From Montifringilla adamsi (lineage: Eukaryota; Chordata; Aves; Passeriformes; Passeridae): a stretch of 64,000 nt of DNA. The stretch spans positions 16,944,574 through 17,008,573 of the forward strand of contig JAGGNK010013558.1 in NCBI GenBank assembly GCA_017590115.1, written 5' to 3'. Position 1 is the first letter of the stretch; each line of letters opens with the position of its first letter. Below the pieces are notes generated by a model. That model made no database searches, was not told the DNA's origin, and was given only the letters and a program-made list of their open reading frames with translations. The translations under genes and the position numbers were made by a program. Shown one piece after another: positions 38,506 through 50,071 of this stretch.

Positions 38506-41500
38506 TGTATAGTGGTTTGAATCTTTTTTTCTCTAGTAGAAGTGTTTGCTATAAACCTGATTTATAAACAGGTTCTACCTAGGGATTATAGTTACCACTC
38601 ATGGTTTAGGAAAAAACAACTACGTTGAAAAATATAAAATGTGGTCAAGGTAGCAAATATTTATTTTCAGTATTGTGACAGAAGACAACTGTGCATTTTG
38701 TGCTAAGCAGAACAGTTGCCCCTCCTGAGGGTGTCTTTCTCTCTCATTTCTCTCCTCTCCTCTTTCTTTTTAGTTTGGGAGATGAAATTCAACACTCAAT
38801 TCCCACAGTATTTTTTTGAGCTGTTTACTGTTACTGATTTTTCCATATCTTACATTTGGTAATACTATTTTACTCAACAATATTATTTTAATTCTTTGGC
38901 TGTGCTGAAATTGCTTTGGACGTACAGATGATTAACATACCTCTTTATTTATTTCAAAATATCAGATTACTGGTGACTTTAAGTAAGCTGACAGTACTGG
39001 CAAAAAGTTTTAGTTGTGAGTTAATGTTGTTTTGCATTCCTTCATTGCTGATATATAAAGAATTTTCAGAAGTAGGATAGACTAAGATTTTTTTTTTTTT
39101 CAAGCAGCTTTTGGTTCGCCTGCAAATAGTCTGAAGCTGTACTTCCCTTGTATCTAAAGCAGTGAATAAATTTTGTGTTTTAGGGTTAAGAATATATTAT
39201 TTCTTCTACCTCTTTAAAACAGTGCCGGTGCTTTAAATTTACCATGCTCTGCTGGTATTCTGAATTTTGATGAATTCCAGATTTAGTCACTACTTAAAGC
39301 GTGTAGATATCTGAAGTTTGTCTAGAATGCATCTTTTTATAGAAATTTCTGAAATCTTGCTAATAATGATTGTACGTGGCTGCTGTATTGCCAGCAGTGA
39401 TTTTATGTAGCTGCAGTTCAGGGTGCTCTCTGTCCTACGCCAGCCCTGTCACAGTTACACCAGTGACATGACTTCAGAGCTGTGAATTGAAATTCGCCGT
39501 GATGTTCTCATTTTTTAATAAACTACCAGAAAAAGCTGATCACTGAGTGATGAGTGGCAGCTGACTTGGCTGTGCATCATTACAATCTCACATTGGATCG
39601 GATGCTCCTCTGGAGGTTGTGCTGCTGGGAGGGCCAGAATCCCAAATCTGTGTCAGATACTGGTACAGAGCTTTTGTGTGCTCTGTCTACAAAAATCTCT
39701 GCAGAATCAGCCCTGCAATAGGCAGGGATTGGATTCTCCTCTGTCTGAAACTTGGTTTTATTTCCCAGCTGTGCAAGTGATGTTTTTCCAACTGTTTCTG
39801 CTCCGTGTTAAGAGAATATTTTTATATTTGAAATTTATGGGGCAGACACACAACGTCCAGTTCTCACACCCACTGCTCGGGAAACGCTTGTCAGAGATTG
39901 AGTTCTGGGTTTAGCTGTTCTGGAGACGTTGTGTTAAGTAGGATTGAAAATTGACTCCAAGAAAATCCGCAACAGCTCATTGCTTGTTAGTGCTGGAGTT
40001 CATGCAGGCAGTCACACAAAGACATAATTATTGTATGAACAAGTTCTTCAAGCTGTGCTGGTCTCGTGTATTCTGCAGCCCTTGTGTTGCTGCAGAATTT
40101 GGTGCTTTTGAAATTCTGTAGTGACAGAAAAGTATATTTTTACTTTGCAATTTCAAAGTGAGGACCATGGCATCTGTTGATCAAGAGAGAGTGACTTTAC
40201 ACAAGCTGTGCGTGGAAAGAATAGACCCAGAACAAAGCATCTCCTGCAACTACAGCAAGATGGAGGACTGTTCTTTATGTGGTAGGCTTGATTTCAGTGC
40301 AGACTTAATGTAATCCCATCTTTTGACTTCCAGGCTTGTGGGTTTGGTTGTGTCTTCTGCCAGGGATTAACCACCTTGCAAGAGGGACAGCAGCAGTGCA
40401 GCTTCTTGATCATCACAGTTCCTCACGTTCATGTTTGAGCATGAGCTGCCCAAAGGAGGGGAGGATCATCTCCAGTGCTTCACTACTCCCTGCCTTTTGG
40501 ACCTCACCATGTCTGCAGTTTTTAATATGTTGCTTTTGAATAATCTTCATGTTTGGGCCACGAGCTGATGGTGCTTGTGCAGCAGAAGGCTCAGGGAGTC
40601 TGTGGCTTGTTCCCTGCCAGGGTTTTACTGCAGGTGCTATGGCCCAGGGGGGCTGTAACACTCAGCACTCACCTGAACAAAACACTTCCCTTGGTAATTT
40701 CTCCTGGAGTGGTTTGGGGACCAGCTGCACCTGAAAAAAGAAAATATTGGTCATGGCAGTTCCTGTGGTACAGACCTCTGAATACCCTAACAGCCTGTGA
40801 CATGAGACACACAACATGTGACATACCATTCTTCACCATACTTTCAGACAAGTACACCTCAGTTCATTTAGTGACTTACCCAGGATTTTTTGGTACATTT
40901 TACGTCATATCAGTGATGTGATATTGTATATGGGAGCCCTGTAAGTCATGGTGTAGACTATGCAATGCTAGGCAAGTTAGTTAAATTTGCAATAGGGTGA
41001 ATTTTAATTTAATTTTTGTGTTTTACTGGAAATACTAGGTAATTTCAACAGAAAGTGAATAATACTTTTTTTATTAAAAAATCCCAAATATTTTGGGAAT
41101 GTTGTAAATGTTTTTTAGATCAAAGCTATTACACATTGTCCCACTGTAAAACTCTTCTACAACTGTAACAAACTAGTACCATTTAAAGCCCTGCTCTTTC
41201 CTGCAAATAACTTATAATTCAGTACTTGCTGATTACAATGACTTTTTAAAAAGAGAAAAAAAAATAAATCAAGCATTCCAGAGCCAGTCTTTATCTAATG
41301 TTGACATGAATTACATGATAAAGCTTACTCAAATTTCTCTGTCCCTGATTTCTGTACAGCCTTTTCTCTACTGCTCAAGGTCCCACCTTTGATTTCCCAC
41401 CCCTTTTCACATTAAGTCAGGACAGTCTTCAAAGAGGTGCTCTGGCTTTTGAATAATTTGCACTAAATGGAGGCTACACAGGAAAAGACATGTTAAATGT

Positions 41501-42549
41501 ATTGTGTTGACACACAACTGAGAAGTTGTGTATTTGAAACATGAATTGTGACATTATTACAGCTGTGTCTGGAAATCCCACCGTCTCATTATTTTAGTTC
41601 AGTAAAAACAGAGATGTAATTGCTTGTACCCTGTTTCCTTATTTTTGGGGAGGCTCTCTGCTTCCTGTTGTACACACTGATCTCAGCTGGTGTTTTCAAA
41701 TACCTGCTTTCAGTTGTCTTATTTCTTATTTTTGGGGTGTTTTTTTATGAAACAAGGTGGCAGTTCCATACAAATATTAAAGGTGTTAGAGCTTGTTCTG
41801 GGATATGTAGTTAGTGCCCATAATCTTACATGTGAACAGTATTTTAACAATAGCATTAATCCTTGGAATCTTCTAAACATTTTCTTTGGGAATGGTTGCC
41901 ATTCGTGTTGTAATTACTGTTTCGATAGCACTAAATTATCTTGAGTACCAAGACTCTGAAACAGTTCTGTTATCCTTTCCAATTTTAAAGCTGTAAAGAA
42001 CTATTCAGGACAAAAAGTATTTGTAATTGCAATCCTACATGGGCAGGTAGACCTAAAGAACCCCATTCTTTTTATTAAATGAATTCTAATCAGAGTTAAG
42101 CCATTTTTTTTCTTGGCAAACTCTGAGTAGGAGATAATATTTTTTCCTGAAGAACTTCTAAAAGATTATGAGGGATATTATGCAGATGGATTGCTGCACT
42201 TGGAAACTTTTCATGTTCCATATGGCTTATCTGCAGTGCACTGTTGCTGAAAGGAGGCCTTCAGTCAGCTACTGCTGCTGCTGATTTATAATTTAACCAT
42301 TGCAAGTACGTGAAGATCTGTATTTGGGAGGCTGAGTTTGTACATCTATATGTTGTTATTTGACAGAAAGCATTTATGTACCATGAAATATCCCTTTGAA
42401 TGTTCTAACATAGAGCTGTGTTTTGCTTCATTTTACCATTAGTTTTGTTTGTTGGCAAATTTATAGTCCCTGGAAGGACTATAAAATGTATTTAATTTAT
42501 ATGCTAAGGAGAAATTTGTGCTTCTTGAAGATGAATATCAGTCTATTTT

Positions 42550-42830
42550 GTCTTTTTTTTTTTAAATAAAAAGATTGAAAAAGATCGAGTTAAACTGGCA
42601 CTTTAGTGCTCTTTAATGGGAAAATCTAGTTGATGGTTCTTTCTGTAAAACAGGTAAAATGCAAATCTGCTCAGTGATATAAAATTTAATGTTCTACTGA
42701 GTTGGATAGAAAGTGAAACAATGACAAATGCATCAAAAATTGGACTTTGAGAGCTTGACTAAGCTGTCACTGTGGAAACAGCATTATCAGTGCTAATGGA
42801 TTACTAATCATTTTAAGTCTCAAGGAGTTC
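42550..42830. promoter_or_regulatory. Motif-dense intronic block (octamer and paired-type homeodomain sites)
   Basis: Contains a perfect octamer ATGCAAAT at 42659-42666 (POU-factor type) and TAATGGATTA at 42794-42803, a TAAT-NN-ATTA palindrome of the kind bound by paired-class homeodomain dimers. Calling it a conserved enhancer is inference; conservation cannot be tested here. Confidence 0.25.
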
Positions 42831-44442
42831 TTTTAGGACCAAGCAATCCAACTTGTTTGTAGGTCAGCAACTGCTTTAAAAAGTCCACAGTTCACAGATA
42901 GTGTTCCTCTAAAATCACAAATACAGGCATGCAGCTGCCTTTCCCATACCTTCTAGTCCAGAGCTGGGTAATATTCTGGGGATGAAGAGTGGATTTTATA
43001 GCCCAGAAAGTTCTAATTCTTTAGTAATTGCTTGTGGTTATCTACTTAAAATAATGTTTCACAGCAAAGATGCTTCAGGCTAGAATTTAAACTTCATGCC
43101 ATATCAAGTCTAAAAACCTTTTGTATGTGTTATTTTATATAAATGAGAGTTTGAATCCTGAGTGCCATCTTTATCATATCTGGGAGGAATTTGACAGCTA
43201 GCTTTCATGTTTGGCAAGCCAGGGATACATGTTAAAATTTGCCAGATACTGGAAGTGGTCCAACATTTGAAACAAGACAGTGTCTTTTCTTAGAGTGGTT
43301 TATAGCAGGGACACTGATAAAATTTCAAATCATGAACATTTTTCATTTGTAAATGCTGAATACCTTTGCCTAAAATTGAACATAGAGCATGGCTAAAAGG
43401 GCTCTTCTTTTTCTTTGTATTTTATGGATAATGCTAGGCAGGTTTAGAAGTTTTTTATTTGTAAAACCCTGGAATAAGTAATGAATCCTAAACCTCCTTT
43501 TTTTTTTTTTCTCTCCATTGCAAGCTATAATATTTGGCCAAGAAATACAATAGCTGTAGCAAACGTTAAGTACTGCACTCAGAATTTTTCATGTCCATGT
43601 GTTTTTGCATAATGTCAATTATTTGCTTTTTAAATATCACTACTAATTGAGCAGAAGTATGGAAAATATTATTTAAGTAAGCTGAAAGTAGAGTATGTCA
43701 ATAGTTCAGATTTTCTTTAGCATGCAGTATTATGGTTGGGGAGCCTGCCAGAAAGATTGGGAAGGTCTTGTTCTTTAAGAAGTTAAGCTCTCCAAGTTGC
43801 TTAGCTCATGGAAATGTCTGTCATAATCTAATTTGGCCTCCTGTGCGTTTGAGGGAAGTTTTGAAAGCTGGGCACCACTCCTTCCCTGAGCTGGTTTGGG
43901 ATGGATGTGTTTGTGGCTATAATTAGAACGTGAAATTTGAACTGATAGCGTGGCAAAATGTAATTGAAAATGTGTCAGGGATACTGAAAGGAACAGTATT
44001 TGGGCTAAATGTAAGTAGCCTCCCAACTCAAAGGACAGGAAAACAGCTTCATAAGGAAATTTGCAGATGCTTCAGTGGTTAAAGTTGAGAATATTAATAG
44101 AGCCTGAGGAAAATATATCGAGTTTGTAAACATCATATAAAACAATACACTACATCTATCTGGAAAAAGATATTTCAGCCTACAGAAATAATGTTGATGA
44201 TTTTAAATAGACAAAACACCATTACTGAGTTGAATTATCTGGTTTTTCCCTGGCTATTCTCGTTTGATGTTTGTGCTGCACTGGGGATTCACTCCTGCTT
44301 GGATTTTAGACAATGGTAAATATGTGTACCCAGCACTGTAGGGTCAAGGTCTGACTCTGCAGAGCTGTGTTGTTAATTTAGAGAAAAGAAACAGCAGTGA
44401 TGATGCCTCTGTAGCCAAACTGACCCGCAGGAAGTTTAAAAA

Positions 44443-44452
44443 CTAAAAATAG
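44443..44452 (+). promoter_or_regulatory. Perfect MEF2 binding site CTAAAAATAG
   Basis: Matches the optimal MEF2 site exactly and lies in a MEF2A intron. Autoregulation by MEF2 proteins is known for MEF2 family genes; for this site it is inferred. A specific 10-mer of this kind is expected less than once in the window by chance. Confidence 0.4.
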
Positions 44453-46307
44453 CTTTTGGTGACTAATAATACTCCTCGGGTACTTGAATATGTTTTATAC
44501 ATAATAGAGGAGACATAATGATATCTAAAGGATGAGACACCTTACTATTGTTCAGGCTGATGAAAGTGGAATATTTTGTGTTATAAAAGAAGAGAAAAAC
44601 AGCCAGGTTTTAGGCTCAGCTTCTTGGCAATATATGTATCAGGAAGCAAATAATAAAACAATTGTCCTGCTTTCAGCAGGACATTCTGCTGCGTGCAAAG
44701 CCTGTAGTGATACAAGAGGTCCTTGCCTGCTGTGGGGAGGGAGCTGAGCTGCAGTAAAGGAATATGCCCTGCTTTGTCTCACTGATCTTTCATGTATTAA
44801 GAAAGAAAACTGGGTGGGAATCGGTGCTGTGACTGCTTTATTTGTCCTTCGTTCTGTGACTATCACAGAAAGAAAAGGTGTGGCTTGTCATGTAGGATGT
44901 GACTATCAGAGGTTTGCTGCTGCCAGCAAGGCTGGGCCAGTCCTTCTGCCTCCTCTGCCCACACATCAACCACCCACCTATTTCTGCTGCAGATGAGTAT
45001 AAACCAGCAAAAATAAGTTAATTAAAGAATGGACAAGGAGAATTTTTTTTCGTTTTAGTGGGAAAAAAATACTCTCCACTATTGCATGGCATTTCCAGAG
45101 CATCAGGAAACTTTAATCATTTATCCTTTTGATATCCATGGTGGTGGTGCCTACCAGAGCAGCAGTAATACTTAGCAGTAGTAGTAGGGCTTTTCCATTA
45201 CTTCAGGCCTGAGGAATATTTACACTTTAACAAGTTATGATATTTAAAACACATTTACTCCAAAATTGTGCTGCTTTGCAGCTTTTCCATGCTCTGATTG
45301 CAAGAGCAGAAGGAGAACTAGCCACAGGATTTAAGTGAAAGGTTTGCCTTTTCCAAGGGAAAACACTTTTCATTTCTGTCTTAGTCAAATTTTGGACATG
45401 GTTTTCCCAGTGATTTGGGATGAAATACCAACAAAAATCCTCTCAGGCCAGCTCCAATAGTAAGTGCAAAAATAGAGCTGTTAACATGATACATGGTAGC
45501 TTTGACAGCAACAACCATTTCCTTTTTGTGTAATATTACAAGAAACCAAACACTGAGTGTTTTGAATGACCTGACACTTTTTTACACTTCATAACACTTT
45601 TTACACATGAGGTCATCCTTCATTCTTGCTTTAAGGCAGAAAAATATCATTTCCTGACGTGACAATGAACATAATCAAGTTCTTTACAGTTCTGCCAGGG
45701 CTGGTAAGGAGCCCAGATCACAATATCAGAAGTCTTGGCTTTTAAACCAAACTCACTGATGGGAGCACAAAACCCACTGATTGTGCTCTCTAATCATCGG
45801 CAGCGTTTCCTTTTGGAGTGGGATGGAAACCCGGGGTCTGGATGGGAGGGGGCCAGCTGGGGGCTGTCACTTGCTCTCTGGAAGCAGTGACCCATCCATG
45901 TTTGTTGGTTCAGAGTTCCTGGTTCCCAGAGCTGCCCCTGAGCAGTGTCTGGAGCCCCTGGGAGCTGGGCTGGAGGAAGCCTGGAGAAGGTGGTGGCTTC
46001 ATCTCCTGCTGTGGGGGCTCAGCAGCCTTCAGGCTCCTGCCTTCCATGTGTCTCTGTTGGATTTTGTGGAAAAAAGCTTGTGCTAGGATAATTACACTGA
46101 GATGGTTGAATATCAGCTCTGCTTCCTCGGATCAAACAATAAATGACTTTATTGTGCCTTTATACTCTTTGCTATTTGTATTATCAGTTTCAGTAAAATT
46201 TATACTGAATTGTAGAGAGAAGCCAGTTATTCCTTTCTGTTGTTGTTTTGCAAGAAGCCCTTCTTCTGTTCCTTAGATGCTTCTTGCCAAGGCATGATTC
46301 TTTTCTT

Positions 46308-46350
46308 AAATTAGCGAAATGCTAATTTTAATTGCGAAGTGCAATTAAAA
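46308..46350. repeat. Twin hairpins with matched loops (homeodomain-like cores)
   Basis: Two adjacent inverted repeats share their middle. AAATTAGC (46308-46315) pairs with GCTAATTT (46321-46328) around loop GAAAT. TTTTAATTGC (46326-46335) pairs with GCAATTAAAA (46341-46350) around loop GAAGT. Stem tips are both GC and loops differ by one base, so one may have arisen from the other. Stems are made of TAATT/AATTA cores, and TTTGCATA follows at 46357, resembling a POU site. Confidence 0.55.
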
Positions 46351-47240
46351 AACTACTTTGCATATGTGTGGGGAAGTTCAGGAAAATATTGGGGCTCATG
46401 TACCATGTGCTTGACTGCAATATTTAAACCCGTCATAGCTGGTCCAGCCATTCTCATACAATGTTTTCTATGCTCTGCCATTCGAATCAAAATAAATCAA
46501 TACTAGACTAATAGTGGAACAGAAGAAGCAGTTTATAGCTCCTGGGTCATTCTGCAATATCAAGATGACCAGAGCTGTCTGGAACGCTTGTGTAGTGAAG
46601 TTGTGTGTCACAAAAATGTATTTTTGTGTTTCCTTCATTCTTTTTAAAAAAAGATTTCACACCTGCATTGGTTCATTGTAAATATTTAAATATTATTGCA
46701 TTATTTTCTGAGTAAAACCAGTATTTTTCTCTCATCAGTTAGTGCATTCTGAGATCAAAGCTGCACAATCTTAGTTACTGGGGCACAATACAGTGTGTTG
46801 GCAAACATGTTGGAACAATTTTCAGTAATTTTGGCTAAGTCTTAGAGGAAGTGGAAAGTAACACGGATTTGCTGAAAGGGCTACACATTCCCTTATATGA
46901 TCTGGAAAACAAGACTTCACACCAGAAGGTAATTGCAGTGAGCATCCAATAACAAAACCTGAAATTTAATGTTCTTTTCCCCTCTTGCTGTGGTAAGAAA
47001 ATATTATGCCTTAAATCTATTAGTCTCCACTGCAAACGCTATGATTTTCTTCTAAACAAGCTTGTGTATCACAGCCAAGAAAAAAAACTCTTCATGTTAC
47101 GCAAAGTACTTGATCTCACAGAATTTTTTCCTCTGAACAGCCTCAAAGTTAATAAAATTTTGATCTCTGTGATAACATCTTGGAAATTGCTCAGAGAGCC
47201 GAGTTATTTACACTATTTGGAGAAACAACAAATTGTAGCG

Positions 47241-48330
47241 CTGGAGAATCTCCGGGCGGAGCCAGCCCTTGTTCGTGGAGTTGGGCTCTGCCGCGTCCCC
47301 GCGGAGCGGTGCCGGTGCCGGTCCGTGCCGTGTCCCCGCAGCCTGGCCCGGGCTCCGGCGGGGCTGGCTCGCCTCGGCTGCGCCTGCCCGCGCCAACAGC
47401 TCGCGGCATTCCGTGCGCAGCCCCGGCCACCGAGCAGGAATGTTTTACTATTGTGTTACTGGGCGCTGATAAAAGTTCGCAGGCTTTTTATGGTCAGGTC
47501 CTCAAAGTGGCACTTGGTGTTTTGGTGATAAGGAGGCAGAGCTCTGGCTGTTGGACCCAGCCTTATTATCTGTGACAGGGAACTGTGGCTTAAATCCCTC
47601 CACAATGACAGGAACCCCATCTGGAGTGACGGTTTCCAGAGCCTGAAACGGGAGATACTGAGGCATTTTCCTTCCTCATGAGTCAAAGCAGAGTTAACCC
47701 CATTGTTAGCAAAAATGACACACAGTCACTGAGAGGAAGGAGGCATTTTTACGTTTAAATCTCTTCCTTTTTGTTTAAATCGAAGGAGGATAATTTACCG
47801 TTGGGGGAAGGTGAACTGGCAGCATTACATTTAAGAGCTTTCACCGGATTGCTTTAGACTATTGAAAGGAGCTCTGCTGAAGCTCCCTTGCTGCAAGACT
47901 TCAATTGCCTCGGTGTGTTTGTCACAGGAGCTGCACTCTGTGTGTGCATGTCTTGCAGCTCTTTCTTTGCAGAGCCTCCGTGCAGCTCTGTCATCGTGTG
48001 CCGGGCACCGCGCGCCGACGCCCAACGCGTCTAAAGACACTTGGGTTCTATTTCCAGAGCGCCGCGGGCTGCAGGGGTTAAGTGTAATCCAGATTACACA
48101 GCGTTAACATTTTCCCTGCTGATATCAAAGTGTAGCAGACTGGCAGGCTGACTTGTTAGGAAGGGCTGCGAGAGGGATAACAGGCTCCGACCTTGAGAGG
48201 CCGAGCAGCCGGCCCTTGTATGGCCAAGTCCTTTTACGTGTCCGACTATTGGTTGGAGGAGCGGCATCGGAGCTGTGACAGGTGCTGGAGGAGCCTACAC
48301 CTGTTTTCCCCATATGCTGATTTAGTGATT
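47241..48330. promoter_or_regulatory. Intragenic CpG-rich block, candidate alternative promoter or enhancer
   Basis: By manual count about 28 CpGs fall in 47241-47440, with a second cluster at 48000-48070; the surrounding intron is CpG-poor. Between them lie GATA-type motifs (GATAA at 47468, 47527, reverse at 47566, and at 47789 and 48176), an AP-1-like TGAGTCA at 47679, and a palindrome at 48082. It begins about 2.5 kb upstream of the alpha exons. No TATA box or recognised first exon was found. ORFs crossing it on both strands are alanine/proline/arginine-rich, as expected from composition. Confidence 0.4.
48082..48099. promoter_or_regulatory. Perfect palindrome GTGTAATC-CA-GATTACAC
   Basis: Two 8-bp arms, exact reverse complements, separated by CA. 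The + strand contains TAATCC, the core bound by bicoid/OTX/PITX-type homeodomains, and GATTA on the other side. It sits in the CpG-rich block and may be a dimeric homeodomain site. Confidence 0.35.
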
Positions 48331-49736
48331 ACATTTTTGTGGGAGTTCCAGATACTGTGTGGGATACATGGAGCAAGCCAGGAAACTTGAGAAGGAATTG
48401 CAGCTTATGGTGAACTGTGATATTAAAGAATTTCAGGCGGCGAATTGGATTTTCAATTCCTGCTTTCAAACTGCGGTAGAAATAAGCAGGATTTTGCATA
48501 TATATGAATAGTGAGGAAGTCGTATGTATTTTTTATGGTATTAAAATCAGTTGACAGTAAAAAAATACTGAATACTATGAGCTAAAATGTTTTGTAAATC
48601 AGAATTTCAGTGTGTAATGGAAATTGCTTCTATAGGAAAACATGGGGTTTTTTTATGGTGCTGGAAACGTCAGCTTACAGATTTCTGATCTTTAGGGGTT
48701 TTAATGTAAAATTCATGGAATATAGATAATTTCTGACAGAAAGGAAGTATGCAACTCCCTCATGCCTGTATAGTCCTACTGCTGCTTTATGTACGAATAA
48801 CATATATCTGTTTAAAATTTTTATTGCTTTTCTTTTGAAACTTTAAAAAAAATTAAAGATGTTTTTCACAGGAAATGCTTTAAATATTGTTTTGTTGTAA
48901 ATTAGAGCTTGCAGAGAAAAATTTCTGATTGTGTAATAGGATGAAAAAGAAAAATAAGAAATACAAATATATCTTGTCATTTGGTCACGAGACCTGTAGT
49001 TTCACATCCTTTCTTTAATGGCTGGATTGTAGACAAGCTTGCTTTTTTTTTTCCAGGGGATGTTGATGTGAGTTCTCCATCTGAAAACAGGAAGTAGCTC
49101 CATAAAGTTAGTCTGAAGGACTCTGAAAAAGCTTATATTTAGCAAACGAAGTCATTTTAGAGAGGCATTATGTAATTTCTTTTTTGCAGTTTTTGTTATC
49201 GTGCAGGATGACAGGAAGATCCTGTCTTTGTCAACTTTTGAGATCGAATGTTACAGATATTAATGTCCTGCAGTTATTTAACTGGACGAGAATTTTAGCC
49301 ACAGTGTTTGTCAGAATATAACTGTATGCTCTTTAAAATGTGAATATTAAAATTGAGATGCTAAAAATCAATTCATTAAAGATCCAGTAAACTGGCTTTT
49401 AATTACCAGTAAATACATGAACTCCTTTGCCACAAGCTTGAATGTTCCTTGTCAGGCAACTTCTCTCCATCAGCCAATGTCTAAAAATGATTTTGCATGC
49501 AGTGCTGGGAGATGAAGTGGTTGTAGGGGGAAGTGACCTGTGAGATGGCACCTGGGTGAACCTTTTTTCTTTGTGTACTTTGCCACTATCTTGAAAGACT
49601 GATTCTGTCTGTTGCACAGTGACTTTTGTCTGTGAAAGTTTAATGTAGTTTCAGGGGCTCTGAATGATTCAGTAGTGTACAAAACTTCTTGGCAAGTTAG
49701 TATGATTTGTATGTGAATTTTCCAATTGTATTTCAG

Positions 49737-49868
49737 ACCTTAAGAAAGAAAGGCCTTAATGGTTGTGAGAGCCCTGATGCTGACGATTACTTTGAGCACA
49801 GTCCACTATCGGAGGACAGATTCAGCAAACTAAATGAAGATAGTGATTTTATTTTCAAGCGAGGCCCT
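49737..49868 (+). CDS. MEF2A: MEF2A alternative exon alpha2-type ([10 protein letters not shown]...)
   Basis: 132 nt encode 44 residues, from [17 protein letters not shown] to FIFKRGP, joined in frame after E86. The sequence of charged and acidic residues, and its end GP continuing into PGLPAQNFS, is diagnostic of MEF2A and not MEF2C or MEF2D. Acceptor is ATTTCAG, donor CCT|GTAAGT; both ends are phase 0. In the family this exon and the alpha1 exon are mutually exclusive and tune activity and cofactor interactions by tissue and stage. It comes first here, with only 65 nt to the alpha1 exon. Residues 87-130 in the alpha2 isoform. Confidence 0.96.
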
Positions 49869-49933
49869 GTAAGTACTTTTATTTTATCTCTACTTTTTAT
49901 TTGTTGATCCTTTTTATTAACTTCATTATTTAG
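49869..49933 (+). other. MEF2A: 65-nt intron between the two alpha exons
   Basis: Runs from GTAAGT to ATTTAG. A branch-site-like TTAAC has its A at 49920, about 51 nt from the 5' splice site and 14 nt from the acceptor; another candidate (TTGAT) has its A at 49907. Such spacing is near or below the usual minimum for vertebrate splicing, so joining alpha2 to alpha1 should be sterically disfavoured. Confidence 0.85.
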
Positions 49934-50071
49934 GCTCTGAACAAGAAGGAACACAGAGGGTGCGACAGCCCGGACCCTGACACTTCATATGTGCTCACGC
50001 CACATACAGAAGAAAAATATAAAAAAATTAATGAAGAGTTTGATAATATGATGCGGAATCATAAAATCGCA
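49934..50071 (+). CDS. MEF2A: MEF2A alternative exon alpha1-type (ALNKKEHRGC...)
   Basis: 138 nt encode 46 residues, from ALNKKEHRGCDSPDPDTSYV to MMRNHKIA. Acceptor TTATTTAG, donor GCA|GTGAGT, both phase 0. It can replace the alpha2 exon after E86 and then read straight into PGLPAQNFS. The two exons are homologous (KK....GC.SPD, then an acidic KxNE segment), so they arose by exon duplication before the MEF2 paralogues split. The alpha1 product is two residues longer. Both are intact and either isoform is open. Including both or neither would also keep frame, so frame alone does not enforce exclusivity. Confidence 0.96.

Noticed and set aside
45818..46276. 152-codon ORF on the + strand, one of the longest in the window
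   Set aside because: Trp/Cys/Gly-rich composition, no family motif, no splice or promoter context, and it sits in a GC-rich intronic stretch where long chance ORFs are expected.
47064..47575. Overlapping 154- and 131-codon ORFs through the CpG-rich block, with others on the opposite strand
   Set aside because: Open in several frames and both strands at once, with Ala/Pro/Arg-rich translations; this is a composition effect and not coding evidence.
49869..49906. ORF continuing past the alpha2-type exon
   Set aside because: Again read-through of a GTAAGT donor; the protein rejoins correctly at PGLPAQNFS.
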